Below are positions 49,605 to 60,481 of a DNA stretch of 64,000 bases, in pieces (within the stretch, counting starts at the first letter, position 1; each line of letters begins with the position of its first letter). The stretch is from contig CM077115.1 in the NCBI GenBank assembly GCA_039619475.1, positions 503,647,352 to 503,711,351 on the forward strand. The letters run 5' to 3'. The notes under the pieces are model-generated. The model ran no database searches and was not told where the DNA came from. It was given only the letters and a program-made list of their open reading frames with translations. The DNA comes from Icerya purchasi (Eukaryota > Arthropoda > Insecta > Hemiptera > Monophlebidae). The position numbers and the translations under genes were made by a program.

Positions 49605-51358
49605 CACTATGGAATATTTGACCCAAAAAGCTGGCCAAAATTAATTTTTAGTATAAAAAGGATATTTTTGTGATTTTATCAATATTCATTATAAATTAAA
49701 CAAAATTTTGTTAAAATTTAATAAAATCTTTTATTCTTTATAAAAAAAAAAAAAATTTATAAATTTTTTTTTTTTTTATAAAAATTTACAGAACATTATT
49801 ATAAATTACTCCTCCTCGCTACTTTCTTCGACAGGTTCAAGTTCTTCGGGACTTCCGCTTTCACCAGGTAAGAGTAATTCAATTGTTTCCTTGGAAAAAC
49901 AACACATCTTACTCTTAAATTTTTGTCTCATGCCCGCAACTTAAGTGTCGCAAGTGAGAAGCAACGCTTATTTATAATATCGAAGATACATGCTTCTCGA
50001 GAACATTTCCTTGCATAATTTAGTCTGTACGACCGAAAATGTTTATTACTTGCTTTTGCAGCCTCTTCAGACAGCTCTGTCCCATGGACAGAAGGAAGCT
50101 CTCAATAATTTGTGGACCGTGTCTTACAATTTTGTGCATGGTCGGGGACATCGGATACCATGGATGTAATCGAACATAAAGTTCTGTCGTCTGTTTTGTA
50201 TAGTCTTCAAATGTTTTGAAATTAATTTTTGGTGTCCACTTGATAGAACTTCTAAAATAATTTTTAATCTATATATTAAATTTGGATCAACTCCAGTTAT
50301 CTTAGACGACAACTCATGGTTGTTAAAAAAGCACCTGCTTGTATTCCCATCATTTGTATTTCCAAATCCGGCATTGGGAACATCAACTATAAGAGCCATC
50401 TCATTTTTAAATGTGTCCTGTATTTCTTGTTTTCTTGTTTTGACTGTATTTTTGTCAGCTCTTAATCTTGCTTGCCATTCTGTTATTGTTAATTTATATA
50501 TTCGCTGTTGTTTTTTTCGAAACACATCTTTCTGTCTTTGTGCTGCCTTCCATTTTGATTTAAACTGATGCTTTATTAAAGATAATTTGTGCTTGAACTA
50601 CTTTTAATGATCTGCGCTTTTACGATATTTCTGTACAATATATTTAGCTTATAATTCGACTTTCTTCTCAAAGGTTGACGCCTCTGATTCTTTAATTATG
50701 GTGTATAAATATTTTCTCGATACACATTTAACCCTCGAGGATCTTACAAAAGAAGAACTAAAATATAATATCATTTATCATATATTAAAATAATATTAAT
50801 GGTATATAGGAAAAAATTTTGTAAAACACAAAAACGCAATTTTACGCAAAAAATTTTTGATAGAATGCCTTCTACGATAAATTTACTTTATTTCAAGATA
50901 TATTACAATTGTTAGAAATGCTTAGAAATAAACCAAAACAATTAATTTTTGCATTGCCAATGTCTGAAATAGCAAAATTTTACCACCTCGATTATGTGAT
51001 CAATATTACATAAATTTTAAAATATTATTTTTATTAAAAGTATCATGCAAATTGATAAACATACCTGGTTCTGAAGAATCCATATTAAAAAATTCCTAAA
51101 CTTATGCACAAAACCGAACTACAGCACTTTTAATGAGAACGAGTCTATAGTATATCAACAAATCACACGACCACTGTTGGCAAACGGTAAGTTTGAAGTG
51201 GCCTAGCGACAATAATGCAGAGCTTTGGTAAAACCACAACTGTACCATTAGTTTCGCAGACTCTTTATGTACCTCCGGTAATTGTTTTTTCTGAAAGATT
51301 ATCTGTTTTGCGAATTGGAATTTTGGCCGGCTTTTAGGATCAAATACCCCCCATAGTG
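49605..51358 (-). mobile_element. Transib-type DNA transposon, internally deleted
   Basis: The ends are imperfect inverted repeats of about 45 bp. Both start CACTATGG and share TATTTGA and GGCCAAAATT further in. CGTCG lies immediately left (49600-49604) and one base beyond the right end (51360-51364), fitting the known 5-bp CGNCG target duplication of Transib. It encodes Transib transposase remnants on the minus strand. At 1754 bp it is shorter than autonomous elements, which are around 3 kb. Transib is the transposon group related to RAG1. Confidence 0.8.
49803..50640 (-). pseudogene. Transib transposase, C-terminal remnants
   Basis: A 133-codon frame (50124-50525) contains GFGNTNDGNTSRCFFNN, then ITGVDPNLIYRL and LEVLSSG, the conserved C-terminal Transib region. 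After a frameshift, ELSEEAAKASNKHFRSYR with NYARKCSR (about 49.98-50.1 kb) corresponds to the RAG1-like segment carrying the third catalytic acidic residue. As I align it, that glutamate is a Lys here. A short acidic end (EELEPVEESSEEE) stops at 49803. The central part with the first two catalytic aspartates is missing. A possible 5' piece (MDSSEP, then a GTATGT donor) sits near 51.07 kb, but its frame does not join cleanly to an exon near 50.75 kb. Inactive. Confidence 0.7.
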
Positions 51359-51442
51359 GCGTCGGTAAAAATCTTCTTGTGATAGAAAGACGATGTTTGG
51401 GCCTTGTTTCTTTTTAGCAATTGGGTAGGAGAGAAATTAACA

Positions 51443-52570
51443 TTTTTTTTTTTTTTTTCTCACCAACGTCCGATAACACAAAGAACTAGATTACAAATTT
51501 AGACGACCGACCGAAAAGAAAGGGAATTTCGAGATTGGAAAAAAAAGAAAGAAAACTAGAAGGAGGACCTGGGGTTTAGGAGTACAGAATAGTGAGTACA
51601 GTGCATTCGAAGAAAGTATGATTTGTATTTCATATAATTGCGGAAAGTGCGGTAGGAAGAGAGAGCCAGAGAAAAAATTGAAAAAAAAAAAACGGGAAAA
51701 AGAAGAAGAAAAGAGTGACTAAATCTTAGTCGAATTAAGGAAACAAGGATGAAGGCAAGAAAGAACAGATTGAAACCGAGACTGAGGACAATAGACCGGA
51801 GACAAAAAAGTAATACAAAGGAGGACGTGGAATGATTGTTCGAAGGTAGGAAAATGTGATGTCTGAGGCAGGAAAATTTTTGAAAAAAAGTCGGCTGACC
51901 TAGCTTGAAAATCTGCTGTGTACCGTTACTTTCAATGGCAAAGTTAAAATGCGTCTATAAGAATAGAATGAAATGGTGTGAAAATGTACGATCGAATTAA
52001 AAGAGTGATGCCGTTAGAAGAATGGAGAGATGGAGAATCAACAGCTTGAAGAGCACCTTAAAAGATGAGGAATTTGCAGATTCCACTTGTTTTAGAGATG
52101 AAGGAGATAAGATTGCCTTAGTTGAGAAGATAAAATAGAAAAAAGGGGAATTTGAAGAATTTAGAATAACGAAGTGACGGGAAGGTACGCGTCTCATTCA
52201 CATGGTTCTCCTTTTTGAAGTCGCCATCAGTAAAGAATGTTACGTGCGTGCGAAGTAGATAATCTAGCTTGTGGGGAATTTCAGTTAAATTATCTGTGAA
52301 GGAGCCAGCAAGAAGAGGAAAACAGAAGAAATTGGAACCTGCCATAAAGTCACGGGAATTGTTGTTGTTGTTGTTGTTGTTGTTGTAGGAAAAAACATAA
52401 AGTGATAAGATTCTAAAACTGCGAGCAGCTATGTTATAGTGCATCGGGATTTTCGAAACAGCAAAAGTTTTTAGTATGACGATATGAAGAGGTGAGGAGA
52501 CGAGAGGTTTCATGTTCGACTCGGATCGAGTAGCCGGAATAGAAGATTTTTGAGTGCGCCCATGCAAAAT
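51443..52570 (-). mobile_element. LINE fragment, RNase H start and 3' region
   Basis: The minus strand reads HVTFFTDGDFKKENH (about 52.2-52.25 kb), similar to the family A RNase H start HVTIFTDGFSG. About 750 bp of heavily decayed pyrimidine-rich sequence follows, with a T run (51443-51458) as the tail on the minus strand. A (GTT)n microsatellite (52359-52387) interrupts it. Probably an old family A copy. Confidence 0.55.
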
Positions 52571-52648
52571 CGACGGCAGAGGAAGACAGAAATCGGAGGA
52601 GATGTAATTTCTATAGTTTTCAAATCCCGCGCGGAATTTCTAAAGATC

Positions 52649-53748
52649 ATAGGACGATAAGTATGGGGTGAATCGGCCCTAGAAATATATCTGGATCATC
52701 TTTTGAGAGCATATTGTGGTACTAACATGCAAGTTTCATACTTCTATCCATTTTAGGTTTTTGAATAAATCGAAAAAAACGAAAAATCCGAAAATAATTT
52801 TTTTCTCAAAAACGACTTAACCGATTTAAACGAAATTTGGAAACATCATAGAGATACATATAGAGACTATAATACTGAGAAAAAATTACAACTCATAATC
52901 TTTTATAATAACCACTAGAAATAGGCGATTTTTTCCGAATTTTCTTTTTTTTTTCTCTCTTTATAATAACGTTTTCGTACAATTTTGAAACTAATTTTTT
53001 TTTATGCTTTTCTTTAATATAGAATAACCTGTCAAATTTATAAATTCATCGAAAAGGTACGCCATATTGGGAAAAAAATAAAAACTAATTTTTCGACGTA
53101 AAAATCGACTCGTTTAAATTTTTACACCTTTGAAACAACTGAAAAGAAGCTTATTCGATTAATTTATAAGTGAAAATAACATAAAATATTTCGAAACAAT
53201 AATACAAAAGCAATTTTTTTTTTTTATTAAAATATTGAAATATTCAAAAATTAATTATAAACTAGATTCAATTTTTTTTTTTTTTTTAAAAGGTGTAAAC
53301 ATTGAAATAAGACGATTTTTATGTTAAAAAATTTATTTTTATTTTTTTTCCAATATGGCGTAACTTTTCGATGAATTTATAAATTTGAGAGGTTATTCAA
53401 CATTACAAAATGGTATAAAAAAAAAATTAGTTTCAAAATTGCACGAAAACGTTATTATAAAGAAAAAAAAAAAAAAAGAAAGAAAATAATCGCCTGCTTC
53501 TGGTGGTTATTAGAAAGATGATGAACTGTAATTTTTTCTCCGTATTATAGGATGTGTCCTAATTTCGTTGAAATCGGTTAGGTCGTTTTTGAGAAAAAAT
53601 TATTTTCGGATTTTTCGTTTTTTTCGATTTATTCAAAAACCTAAAATGGATAGAAGTATGAAACTTTCATGTTAGTACCACAATATGCTCTCAACAGATG
53701 ATCCAGATATCTTTCTAGGGCCGATTCACCCCATACTTATCGTCCTAT
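52649..53748. repeat. 1.1-kb palindrome
   Basis: About 480-bp left and 460-bp right arms are reverse complements with scattered mismatches, meeting in an AT-rich centre near 53.13-53.29 kb. The outer ends are ATAGGACGATAAGTATGGGG and its complement. Strong inner landmarks are CGAAAAATCCGAAAATAATT, CGTTTTCG and the CAATATGGCG-type word. No coding sequence was found. It is either a large foldback element or an inverted duplication. Confidence 0.9.
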
Positions 53749-55350
53749 CCTATGGGGCCTTTGTTTTCGCGTTTGTAAATTCGCTGCGTTAAATATCTCT
53801 ACTAGTAACCAACAAACAGCGTTCCTACTACGGAATGACGTTCATCCACGTAGACGGTTAAATTTCACTCGAGTAAAATATTAAAACCTAAATAACGCGA
53901 GTTAATTAACGGAAATTGAAAACGAATATATGCAACCGACTGACTGACTGCGTGAAAAAGTGGCCATTCCGAAGGGGCGAGTGAGCGCGCCATAATTTTA
54001 AATTATAATTCGTTTTTTGATCCGGCGTATCTCGACTATCATTGTCATCATTCTCCGACGGCAGGTTGTTTTACAATAGTCACCAATTACCTAGCTCCGT
54101 CCTTTAATTGAAGCGAACCGAGAAAATTAGAAACAGTTCTCAATGTAAGACATTAAGAGACGCTATCTGCTAATGGCACAACGATTCTTGAATGTGTTTT
54201 AACCGAGTCCATGATCCGCTCCTATAATATTAGTGAACAACTCTAAGGTGAAGCATAAGTGAATTATGCTGTTAAAATTAAACAAATACCAATTCTTACC
54301 AGCCCGATGAGTAGTATATATAAATTTCGGAATAATAAGAAGAAGCCTATCGCATATAATATCGAATTAACAGAGGCGCAGGCAATTAAAAATCGTTCTA
54401 TAAGATCGTCGTAGAACCTTTTGCAGTAGGAATAGACAAGCCTAAATACTGCGTATATAATTATAGTTTGATAGATGATAAAACTACATTGATAAGTGAA
54501 CTGATATTTCCACCGATAGCTCTTCGGCTAAAATAGTGAGACGATATTCGCGATAGCTTGTTACTACCACACGCCGCAAATGTGCTGCAGTGTACCAGCC
54601 TGTTTAATAAAGTGTACGCGCCATTAACATATGTATCGGAATTGATTAAAATCGATTTTATCGGCTCTTCTACTCAGAACGATAAATAAATTGTGCAGAA
54701 TACTGGAATTGTCTGTCTTATTTTCGACGTTAAACTTCATTAATTTTAATAATTGCGAGTTGCTTTTTCGTAATTGCAAATTTTTAAAATAAAAGAGTTT
54801 TTTAAACTGTTTTTCTCCGTTTATTCAAACTTGTACTCTTTGGTATTACTAATAAAAAGGTTATAATTTTTTCTGTTTATAACCTTAAAAGTATAACGCT
54901 GGACTAATAATATAAATAAAAAATAACGTAGTACGAATCTTAAACTGAATAAAAATAAAATTTAAAAATAAATTATATTATCTATGTGGGTGTAAATTGC
55001 CGCATCGTCGCGTAGTTATTATGTATTATAAAAATGTTTCCCGAAAAAAAAACCAAAAAAAAAAAAAAACAAACAAACTTGTAAATAATATTACTGTAAT
55101 TAAAACACTTGACGCGGAATTTGTTATTAAAATAATCACGTTAATTCTATTGTGATCAAAAAACTTCAGTATTAAGTGTTTCAATTATATTACAGTTATT
55201 CACCGGAAAATGTTTTTGATAATAACGTTAAAAAAAGAAAGTTTTTTTACAACTGTAAAGTGTCGCCGATATTATTTTTTTCAATCCGTCCGTGTCCATT
55301 TCATTAATTAGTACGCGTTCTCTATCGGCAATAGTAGAATACACATATTA
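53749..55350. other. No recognised gene
   Basis: Unique-looking AT-rich sequence. No transposon or coding pattern was seen. Confidence 0.4.
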
Positions 55351-56220
55351 CTTATTTATTTATTTATTTATTAAAATACAATAAAGCGAAGTGTGTATAC
55401 GTTTGAAAATCGTGTAAAATTAAAAGTCCATATTTTCGGCGAACTCAACCTTGCCCATTCTTTACGGTCCTGAGCAATTCTCCTATAGTGTCGATTATAT
55501 AAGAATTTTATTATTTCGTCATCCGATCTCTTAAGTGTCGCCTACTCCTTTTTCTTTTTCTTTACATAGTGTGTCCACCTGCCACCCTTCGAGACCTTGC
55601 TACATACCCAATCACCAGTGCCGCTTTCTCCTTTTATATTCATGAACGAACTTCATTGTATGTTCCTGATAATCGTGTATCTGAGCTTATCTCTATGTTT
55701 TTGACATTTAGCATAGAGACCTGCGCATTACGTTTTAAGTGGCCTCTCAATTTCCCATTCATCCACTTCTGCTATGGACTATGCTTAAGAGCAATAAATT
55801 AAAAACGGAACCGTTCGACTATTAAATATTTCACTTTTTGCTTCGATTCCAAAGGCATCACCTTTAAATATACTTTTTTTAGCGATCAACACTACTTCGA
55901 AGCCAGCGCCGCGCTACCTCTTTAGTCCCATTTTAAGTTTTTCTTCGAGACCTGCATACTTTTATTTCATCTACATATTCAACAACTTTTTTTCGTTTAT
56001 TTCTGTTTTTGTTTTGTCTATATTCATACTCAACATGCTTTTTTATTTTTTACCCGGTTCATCTCTTCTAACGTGATTTTTTGCAAAATTTTTCCCCGTA
56101 ACTACCACATCGTCTGCAAATCGTAACTTATTTAGAAACTTTCCGTTAATTTCAATAGTCTTTTTTTTTCGTTTTAATTTTTTTTTTAATTTTCTCGAGA
56201 ACGCATACAAATAACAACAA
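55351..56220 (-). mobile_element. RTE-like LINE fragment
   Basis: The minus strand encodes IEINGKFLNKLRFADDVVV (FADD codons at 56109-56120), then MNIDKTKTEI, the usual spacing after the RT active site in RTE-type elements. Decayed frames follow, with a basic segment before the 3' end (KRKR near 55.55 kb) and a (TTTA)n tract (55351-55371) as the tail. Several stops. It lies about 0.7 kb upstream of the first peptide gene. Confidence 0.65.
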
Positions 56221-56918
56221 TTATAAGGGGGATTATTACCTCCGGTTTTTTTTCTTTTCCGGAAGTATTTGCCTGTTTTTTTGCAGTAATTATGAAACCC
56301 CTTGGTTTTAGAGTGTACATCTAACTTACATTTACATTTTAAGGAGTGTCAAATGTTTTAGAGTAATCAACAAAATGCTAAACACATATTACTTTTTCGT
56401 ATTCTCTTGATTAATCAACGATTTGATTTATGGCAAATAAGTGATTTTATATAGATTGGATAAAGCTGAACGAGGTCAAAAATTTTTTTTTTATATTATC
56501 TCGTTAAAAGCAGACTTTTTAGCATCGATTATTTATTTATCTTTTTTTTGTTCTTTAATGAATTAAACCATTTCAATTTTTTTCCTTTTACCACTACTCC
56601 CTATATCGCATCACTTTTCCCGTATTTTCAGTCAAAACGATTTATCTCATCCTGTTTCCAAACTTTCATCAGCACGAAATCCCTATCGTCACGATTACTG
56701 TAAATGTTTTTGGAATTTCTCGCTTTTTGACGTCCTAGTGTCGTTTTATCTTTTCACAAACCACCAGTTCATTTTTTTTTCTTTCTTTTCATTTACTCCA
56801 AACCGTTTCCTGACGAAAGCAGCGTATAAACTTAGAATAGCAAAGTTGACATTACACATATTTATATTTAACAGTTTCCTTGGAATTATACATATATAAT
56901 TTTTTTTTTTTTTTCCGC

Positions 56919-56920
56919 AG
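56919..56920 (+). promoter_or_regulatory. Splice acceptor before peptide gene 1
   Basis: A T15 tract followed by CCGCAG forms a strong acceptor ten bases before the ATG. The whole coding region is thus in one exon with a spliced 5' leader. The donor and first exon were not located. Confidence 0.65.
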
Positions 56921-56930
56921 CCGTTCAAAT

Positions 56931-57116
56931 ATGAAAGTAAAATTTGTGAACGTTTTGACGATATTGTCGATCGTGATGATGGTATTTAGCGGCTATGTCA
57001 GTGCTGAGCCAAATCCAGGACTATTCGGGTCGATTAAGAATAAAATTCATTCTCTGACAGCACCGAAAGTCAAACTAGATACGGTACTTCAGACACCTTT
57101 CAAATACGGCCCCTAG
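56931..57116 (+). CDS. Small secreted peptide precursor, paralogue 1
   Basis: The precursor has 61 codons. Residues 1-25 form a signal peptide: a basic start, a hydrophobic core with ILSIVMMVFSG, and an expected cleavage after VSA. Two X-Pro dipeptides (EP, NP) follow, then a cysteine-free segment with glycine, leucine and lysine spaced as in an amphipathic helix (residues 30-42). The end holds TVLQ (51-54). The mature part is basic overall. X-Pro leaders removed by dipeptidyl peptidase occur in hymenopteran venom peptides and in some insect immune peptides. I infer a secreted antimicrobial-like or venom-like peptide, but no family is recognised. The gene at 60160 is a paralogue. The start is fixed by the acceptor ten bases upstream. 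There is no in-frame lesion. Confidence 0.7.
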   Translation: MKVKFVNVLTILSIVMMVFSGYVSAEPNPGLFGSIKNKIHSLTAPKVKLDTVLQTPFKYGP

Positions 57117-57316
57117 AACCGAAATAACTTCGTCTTCCACACTAACAAGCACAAAACGCCGTACTAATTCCGCTTACCGGTTGAAACAACGCTATAAAAC
57201 ATAATTTTTAAACTTACACGGAGCGAATAACATAAAAACTATTCTTTTTCCACGAACCATGATTATTAACCGGGTTTCGTCTAACAACTAACCATGTAAA
57301 TAATTTTTAAGGAACC

Positions 57317-57322
57317 AATAAA
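57317..57322 (+). terminator. Polyadenylation signal of peptide gene 1
   Basis: AATAAA, in the wider word AATAAAGAGC, about 200 nt after the stop. GAGCGAATAA lies upstream in the 3' UTR. Both words recur after the paralogue at 60.4 kb. Confidence 0.7.
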
Positions 57323-57334
57323 GAGCATATTGAA

Positions 57335-58115
57335 ATGACAAGCGAGCGTCCGATTACTTTCTTCGCATCGCGATAACCTTCTTTTTTTCTTTTAAGCAGC
57401 GTGACTAACTAAAGCACACGAGGCTCCACGCATTTCACGGCACAAACGCGTTAAATTAGACGATATACGTTTGCCTCCTACTCCAGACTTAATAAAAGAC
57501 TCACGTGAATCGTGATTGTTCTCGATCAGCCAAAGTGTTCTTGATTATTTTTTAAAACAGTTGATTAGCGTATTATTTTCGAAGCAGGGATTCTCAATGG
57601 AGAGGCTTAAATGCACGTTATTAAAGCGAACTTTTTAGTTTTTATGATTTTTAAATTATTTACACAAGTTCGTTAAGTTTATTTTGGAATAATTTACAAG
57701 AAAATAAAGCTTAAATACTAACAATGAAAAACTGAATATTACATTATCTTGTAACTGACTGGAATGATTGTGTTTTCGAATTTTTGTAATTAAAAAATTA
57801 TTTTAAGTAAATTCGATGAGATAAATAAATAATAATCTCGAAAAAACCTAAACGATATTGAAAATTTGTTATTCGAATTTCAATTTCTTCGAAAACTCTC
57901 GTTTCTGTTTCTTTCTGAAAAATCGATTTTTTCCATCGTTTTTTTCTTTTTTTTTTGTTAATTATCGTAAAGGCTTATTTTATCTCCCGGGGCGGCCGCC
58001 TCCTCGGTGGAAGAGAGTTTATTAGCGACCTGAAGGGTGAAGTCACTTAAAAAGATATTAATTATTTTTAATATTTTCCATAAAAAAAATTCCTATATAA
58101 AATACTAAATATAAT
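57335..58115. other. No recognised gene
   Basis: AT-rich. One GC-rich word, CCCGGGGCGGCCGCC, occurs at about 57988. Nothing coding was recognised. Confidence 0.4.
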
Positions 58116-58116
58116 A

Positions 58117-58180
58117 ACTATTCTTCTTCTTCTTCTTCTTCTTTTTCTTCATCTGCCGTGGCATCAATGTCATCACTTGA
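58117..58180 (-). other. Possible terminal exon with acidic tail
   Basis: On the minus strand TTCTTAATTTCAAG could be an acceptor. It precedes an open stretch reading DDIDATADEEKEEEEEE to a stop, partly encoded by a (TTC)n microsatellite. It may be a real acidic protein end or simply the microsatellite. No partner exon was found. Confidence 0.2.
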
Positions 58181-58473
58181 AATTAAGAAAATTTAAATAC
58201 TTTTAAAAACTGTTAAATTCAATTGTAATACGTTATATTTTTTGTTATAACACGAACATATAAATACGTTCAATTCACACAGAAAAAAATATATAACGTC
58301 ATTTATGAAAACATATTATACGTAATAAAATACAAAAAAAATTAAAATTTTTATACGTTATATACTTTTTTGTGAATTGAACGTATTTATAAATGTTCGT
58401 GTAATAATAAAAAATATAACGTATGTAACTGAATTTAACAGTTTTTTGAAAGTATTTAAAATTTCATAATTTC
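58179..58473. repeat. Inverted repeat, about 130-bp arms
   Basis: Left arm about 58179-58312 and right arm about 58340-58473, roughly 85-90 percent matching by eye. Shared words include AATACGTTCAATTCACA and ACACGAACAT. The 12-bp word GTCATCACTTGA lies at 58169-58180 and again at 58512-58523, so a 331-bp insertion with a target duplication is plausible. Confidence 0.75.
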
Positions 58474-58529
58474 ATTTAAAAGTGTGGTTACGGAAAGAAA
58501 AACAAATATAAGTCATCACTTGAGACGAT

Positions 58530-59028
58530 GAATCGAAATATCGCAATATGCGAGCTGCCACAACATTTCCGAAACTCCTTTGTGTCCGTGAATTTTCAGA
58601 ACGGCCCTCTTTTGCCCGGCGGTGGCAGCAGCTTTTCTTTCAGGATAACGTGCAGAATCTCATCTTTTGATCACTCAAGTATCTCAATTTTCTTTCCTTT
58701 TTTTTTTTTTTTTTTTTTAGCCCAAGTTCACTAGCTTCCGCCTTTTCTTCGTTTATCTGAGAACCTGATCTTTTTAGTACAGCATATTTTCAACGCGCGT
58801 TTTGTACGCATATAAGATAATTTTCGTATATCGCTCTGCGTATTATTAACATAAAACGTCTTCAATTTTATCGCTATTGCACGGCTACTATGCATTTTTT
58901 CTTTTTAGTCTGAATTACAAAAAAATCGATTTCGCCGGACCGTTTAATAGTTTTAGAGAGGCTATATTGCGATGGTATCGCCGAACTTATTTTAACGGGA
59001 GGCGGTTGTGCAGGAAGAACAGAAAATC
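58530..59028. other. No recognised gene
   Basis: A T run at 58701-58719. Short frames only. Confidence 0.4.
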
Positions 59029-59087
59029 ATGAAATCAATGAGCGCTAGAGGTGTATCTGTTTTTTACATAAGTTTGGTAGCCCTGGG
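59029..59087 (+). other. Possible first coding exon with signal peptide
   Basis: The ATG at 59029 opens a short frame reading MKSMSARGVSVFYISLVAL, which looks like a signal peptide. It is followed directly by GGTAAGT, a strong donor (GT at 59088-59089). No matching downstream exon was identified. The coding phase does not fit the peptide exon at 60152. It could be chance. Confidence 0.25.
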
Positions 59088-59543
59088 GTAAGTGGTACTC
59101 CTTTCAGTGCGATTCGCGGTGTAACAAAAACAGAGGAACAGTTGACCTGGTGCACGGAGCTTGGGCGACGTTAAGTGTTTCGAAATGGTCGTTACTGAAA
59201 TAAGTACTGGTGGTTTAGTGATACGTTCGGGATGGTAGAGATGAATGCACTAAGGGGACTGTTGGAAACGATTGTTAAAACTCCTACAGACTTTTTGGAG
59301 ACGACAGTAGTTAATCTTTAGCAAACAGCAGACAGTGTGCAAGCAAAAATCTGTGTGAGGGATGAGGCTTGCTCATCGAAAAAAGTGATATAAAAAAAAA
59401 TACAGGATGTGTTTAAACCTATTATTTTTTTTTTTTTTTAATTTTCATCGTACCGTTTATCGAAGAAACAAAGAATATTAATATTTTTCTCCGGCTATAA
59501 TAAATCTTCAACGGCTTATTATACGTAATTCGAGATTTAGGGT

Positions 59544-59571
59544 AATATATATATATATATATATATATATA
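59544..59571. repeat. (AT)n microsatellite
   Basis: About 14 AT units. Confidence 0.9.
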
Positions 59572-59742
59572 GGCGTTTGTGCGTGATACAGATACATGTA
59601 AAGAGATTAAAACGCAATATGGGGACGCGTTTGATGTACCAGCGCGGATAGCTAACGCACGTATTGTGCCCGCGAAATTTTCCCCCTCCTTCCTCCTTTA
59701 AAAATTATTAAACGTAATTTCCCCTTCAAAGATTTTCCAGCA

Positions 59743-59749
59743 TATAAAA
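59743..59749 (+). promoter_or_regulatory. Candidate TATA box for peptide gene 2
   Basis: TATAAAA lies about 400 bp upstream of the splice acceptor, with a possible donor (CCAGGTGTCG) about 60 bp downstream. It fits a short 5' UTR exon but is only a position-based guess. Confidence 0.2.
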
Positions 59750-60149
59750 TCGATGATCCTGTACAATTTTGAATACGTTATCACCTAGTCCCTGCGGATT
59801 CCAGGTGTCGTCGGCCAAACAAGCCCTCGTACAAAGGCTCCCTTACCTTACGCGCGCAAATTACGATTCCAGCGAATCGAGATAAAAACCAAACGTTGCA
59901 TTAATTGCAGCTTAATGCGATATTTTAAGCTCGCCAGACTACTAACTTTCTCCCGGTACGATTTCCTTCCCTGATTACTGGCCGGTTCTTCTCAGGGGAC
60001 TTGCCGCAGCATCGCGTTGTTATTGAAGATAAATGTTACAAAAAGGAAAGAAGAAAACAAAAGAGACAACCTGCATAGCGAAGTGTGAACAGGACGACCA
60101 GCCCACACACACGTAAGAATCTTTCTCTGAAATGTATTTTTCTTGTTGT

Positions 60150-60151
60150 AG
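60150..60151 (+). promoter_or_regulatory. Splice acceptor before peptide gene 2
   Basis: TATTTTTCTTGTTGTAG ends eight bases before the ATG, the same arrangement as in paralogue 1. Confidence 0.6.
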
Positions 60152-60159
60152 TCGTGAAC

Positions 60160-60351
60160 ATGAGAATACCTTTCGTCGGCTCATTGATGCTGTTATCAAT
60201 GGTGATGATGGCGTGTAGTGTAATCTACGTAGCAGCGAAGCCAGCGCCGAAGCCTGAACCATGGAATCCGTTTTCTGTGCTCCAACGAAGAAACCACCAT
60301 GATAACAACGAACTTACCGTACTACAGAGAACTGAATTTCCGGCAGTTTAA
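60160..60351 (+). CDS. Small secreted peptide precursor, paralogue 2
   Basis: The precursor has 63 codons. The signal peptide spans residues 1-26 (core MLLSMVMMACSV, cleavage expected after VAA). Four X-Pro dipeptides follow (KP, AP, KP, EP), then a Trp-Asn-Pro-Phe start and a mid part with RR and two His. Near the C-terminus it carries TVLQ and a Phe three to four residues later, as in paralogue 1. The mature part has no cysteine. The signal pattern FV..L..LS.VMM is shared with paralogue 1, while the middle has diverged strongly, as expected for a fast-evolving secreted peptide family. Function is inferred only as secreted and possibly defensive or venom-like. The start is set by the acceptor eight bases upstream. 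Confidence 0.7.
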   Translation: MRIPFVGSLMLLSMVMMACSVIYVAAKPAPKPEPWNPFSVLQRRNHHDNNELTVLQRTEFPAV

Positions 60352-60481
60352 TCATTTGAAATTTTCCGGCTATTCAATACAGTTCGAGCGAATAATTTTT
60401 TTCTTTCCCATCAGCAGCGTTTTAAACATTTCAAAAAAAAAAAAAACAGCCAATGGCAATTATATTTGAAACTACGTAGAA

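Noticed and set aside
55569..55802. 77-codon plus-strand frame
   Set aside because: It is antisense to the RTE-like LINE remnant.
60085..60159. Upstream in-frame ATG at 60085 extending peptide gene 2 by 25 codons
   Set aside because: The extension runs through the polypyrimidine tract and acceptor, would bury the signal peptide, and has no equivalent in paralogue 1.
60020..60262. 80-codon minus-strand frame
   Set aside because: It is antisense to peptide gene 2, whose signal peptide, acceptor and paralogue support the plus strand.
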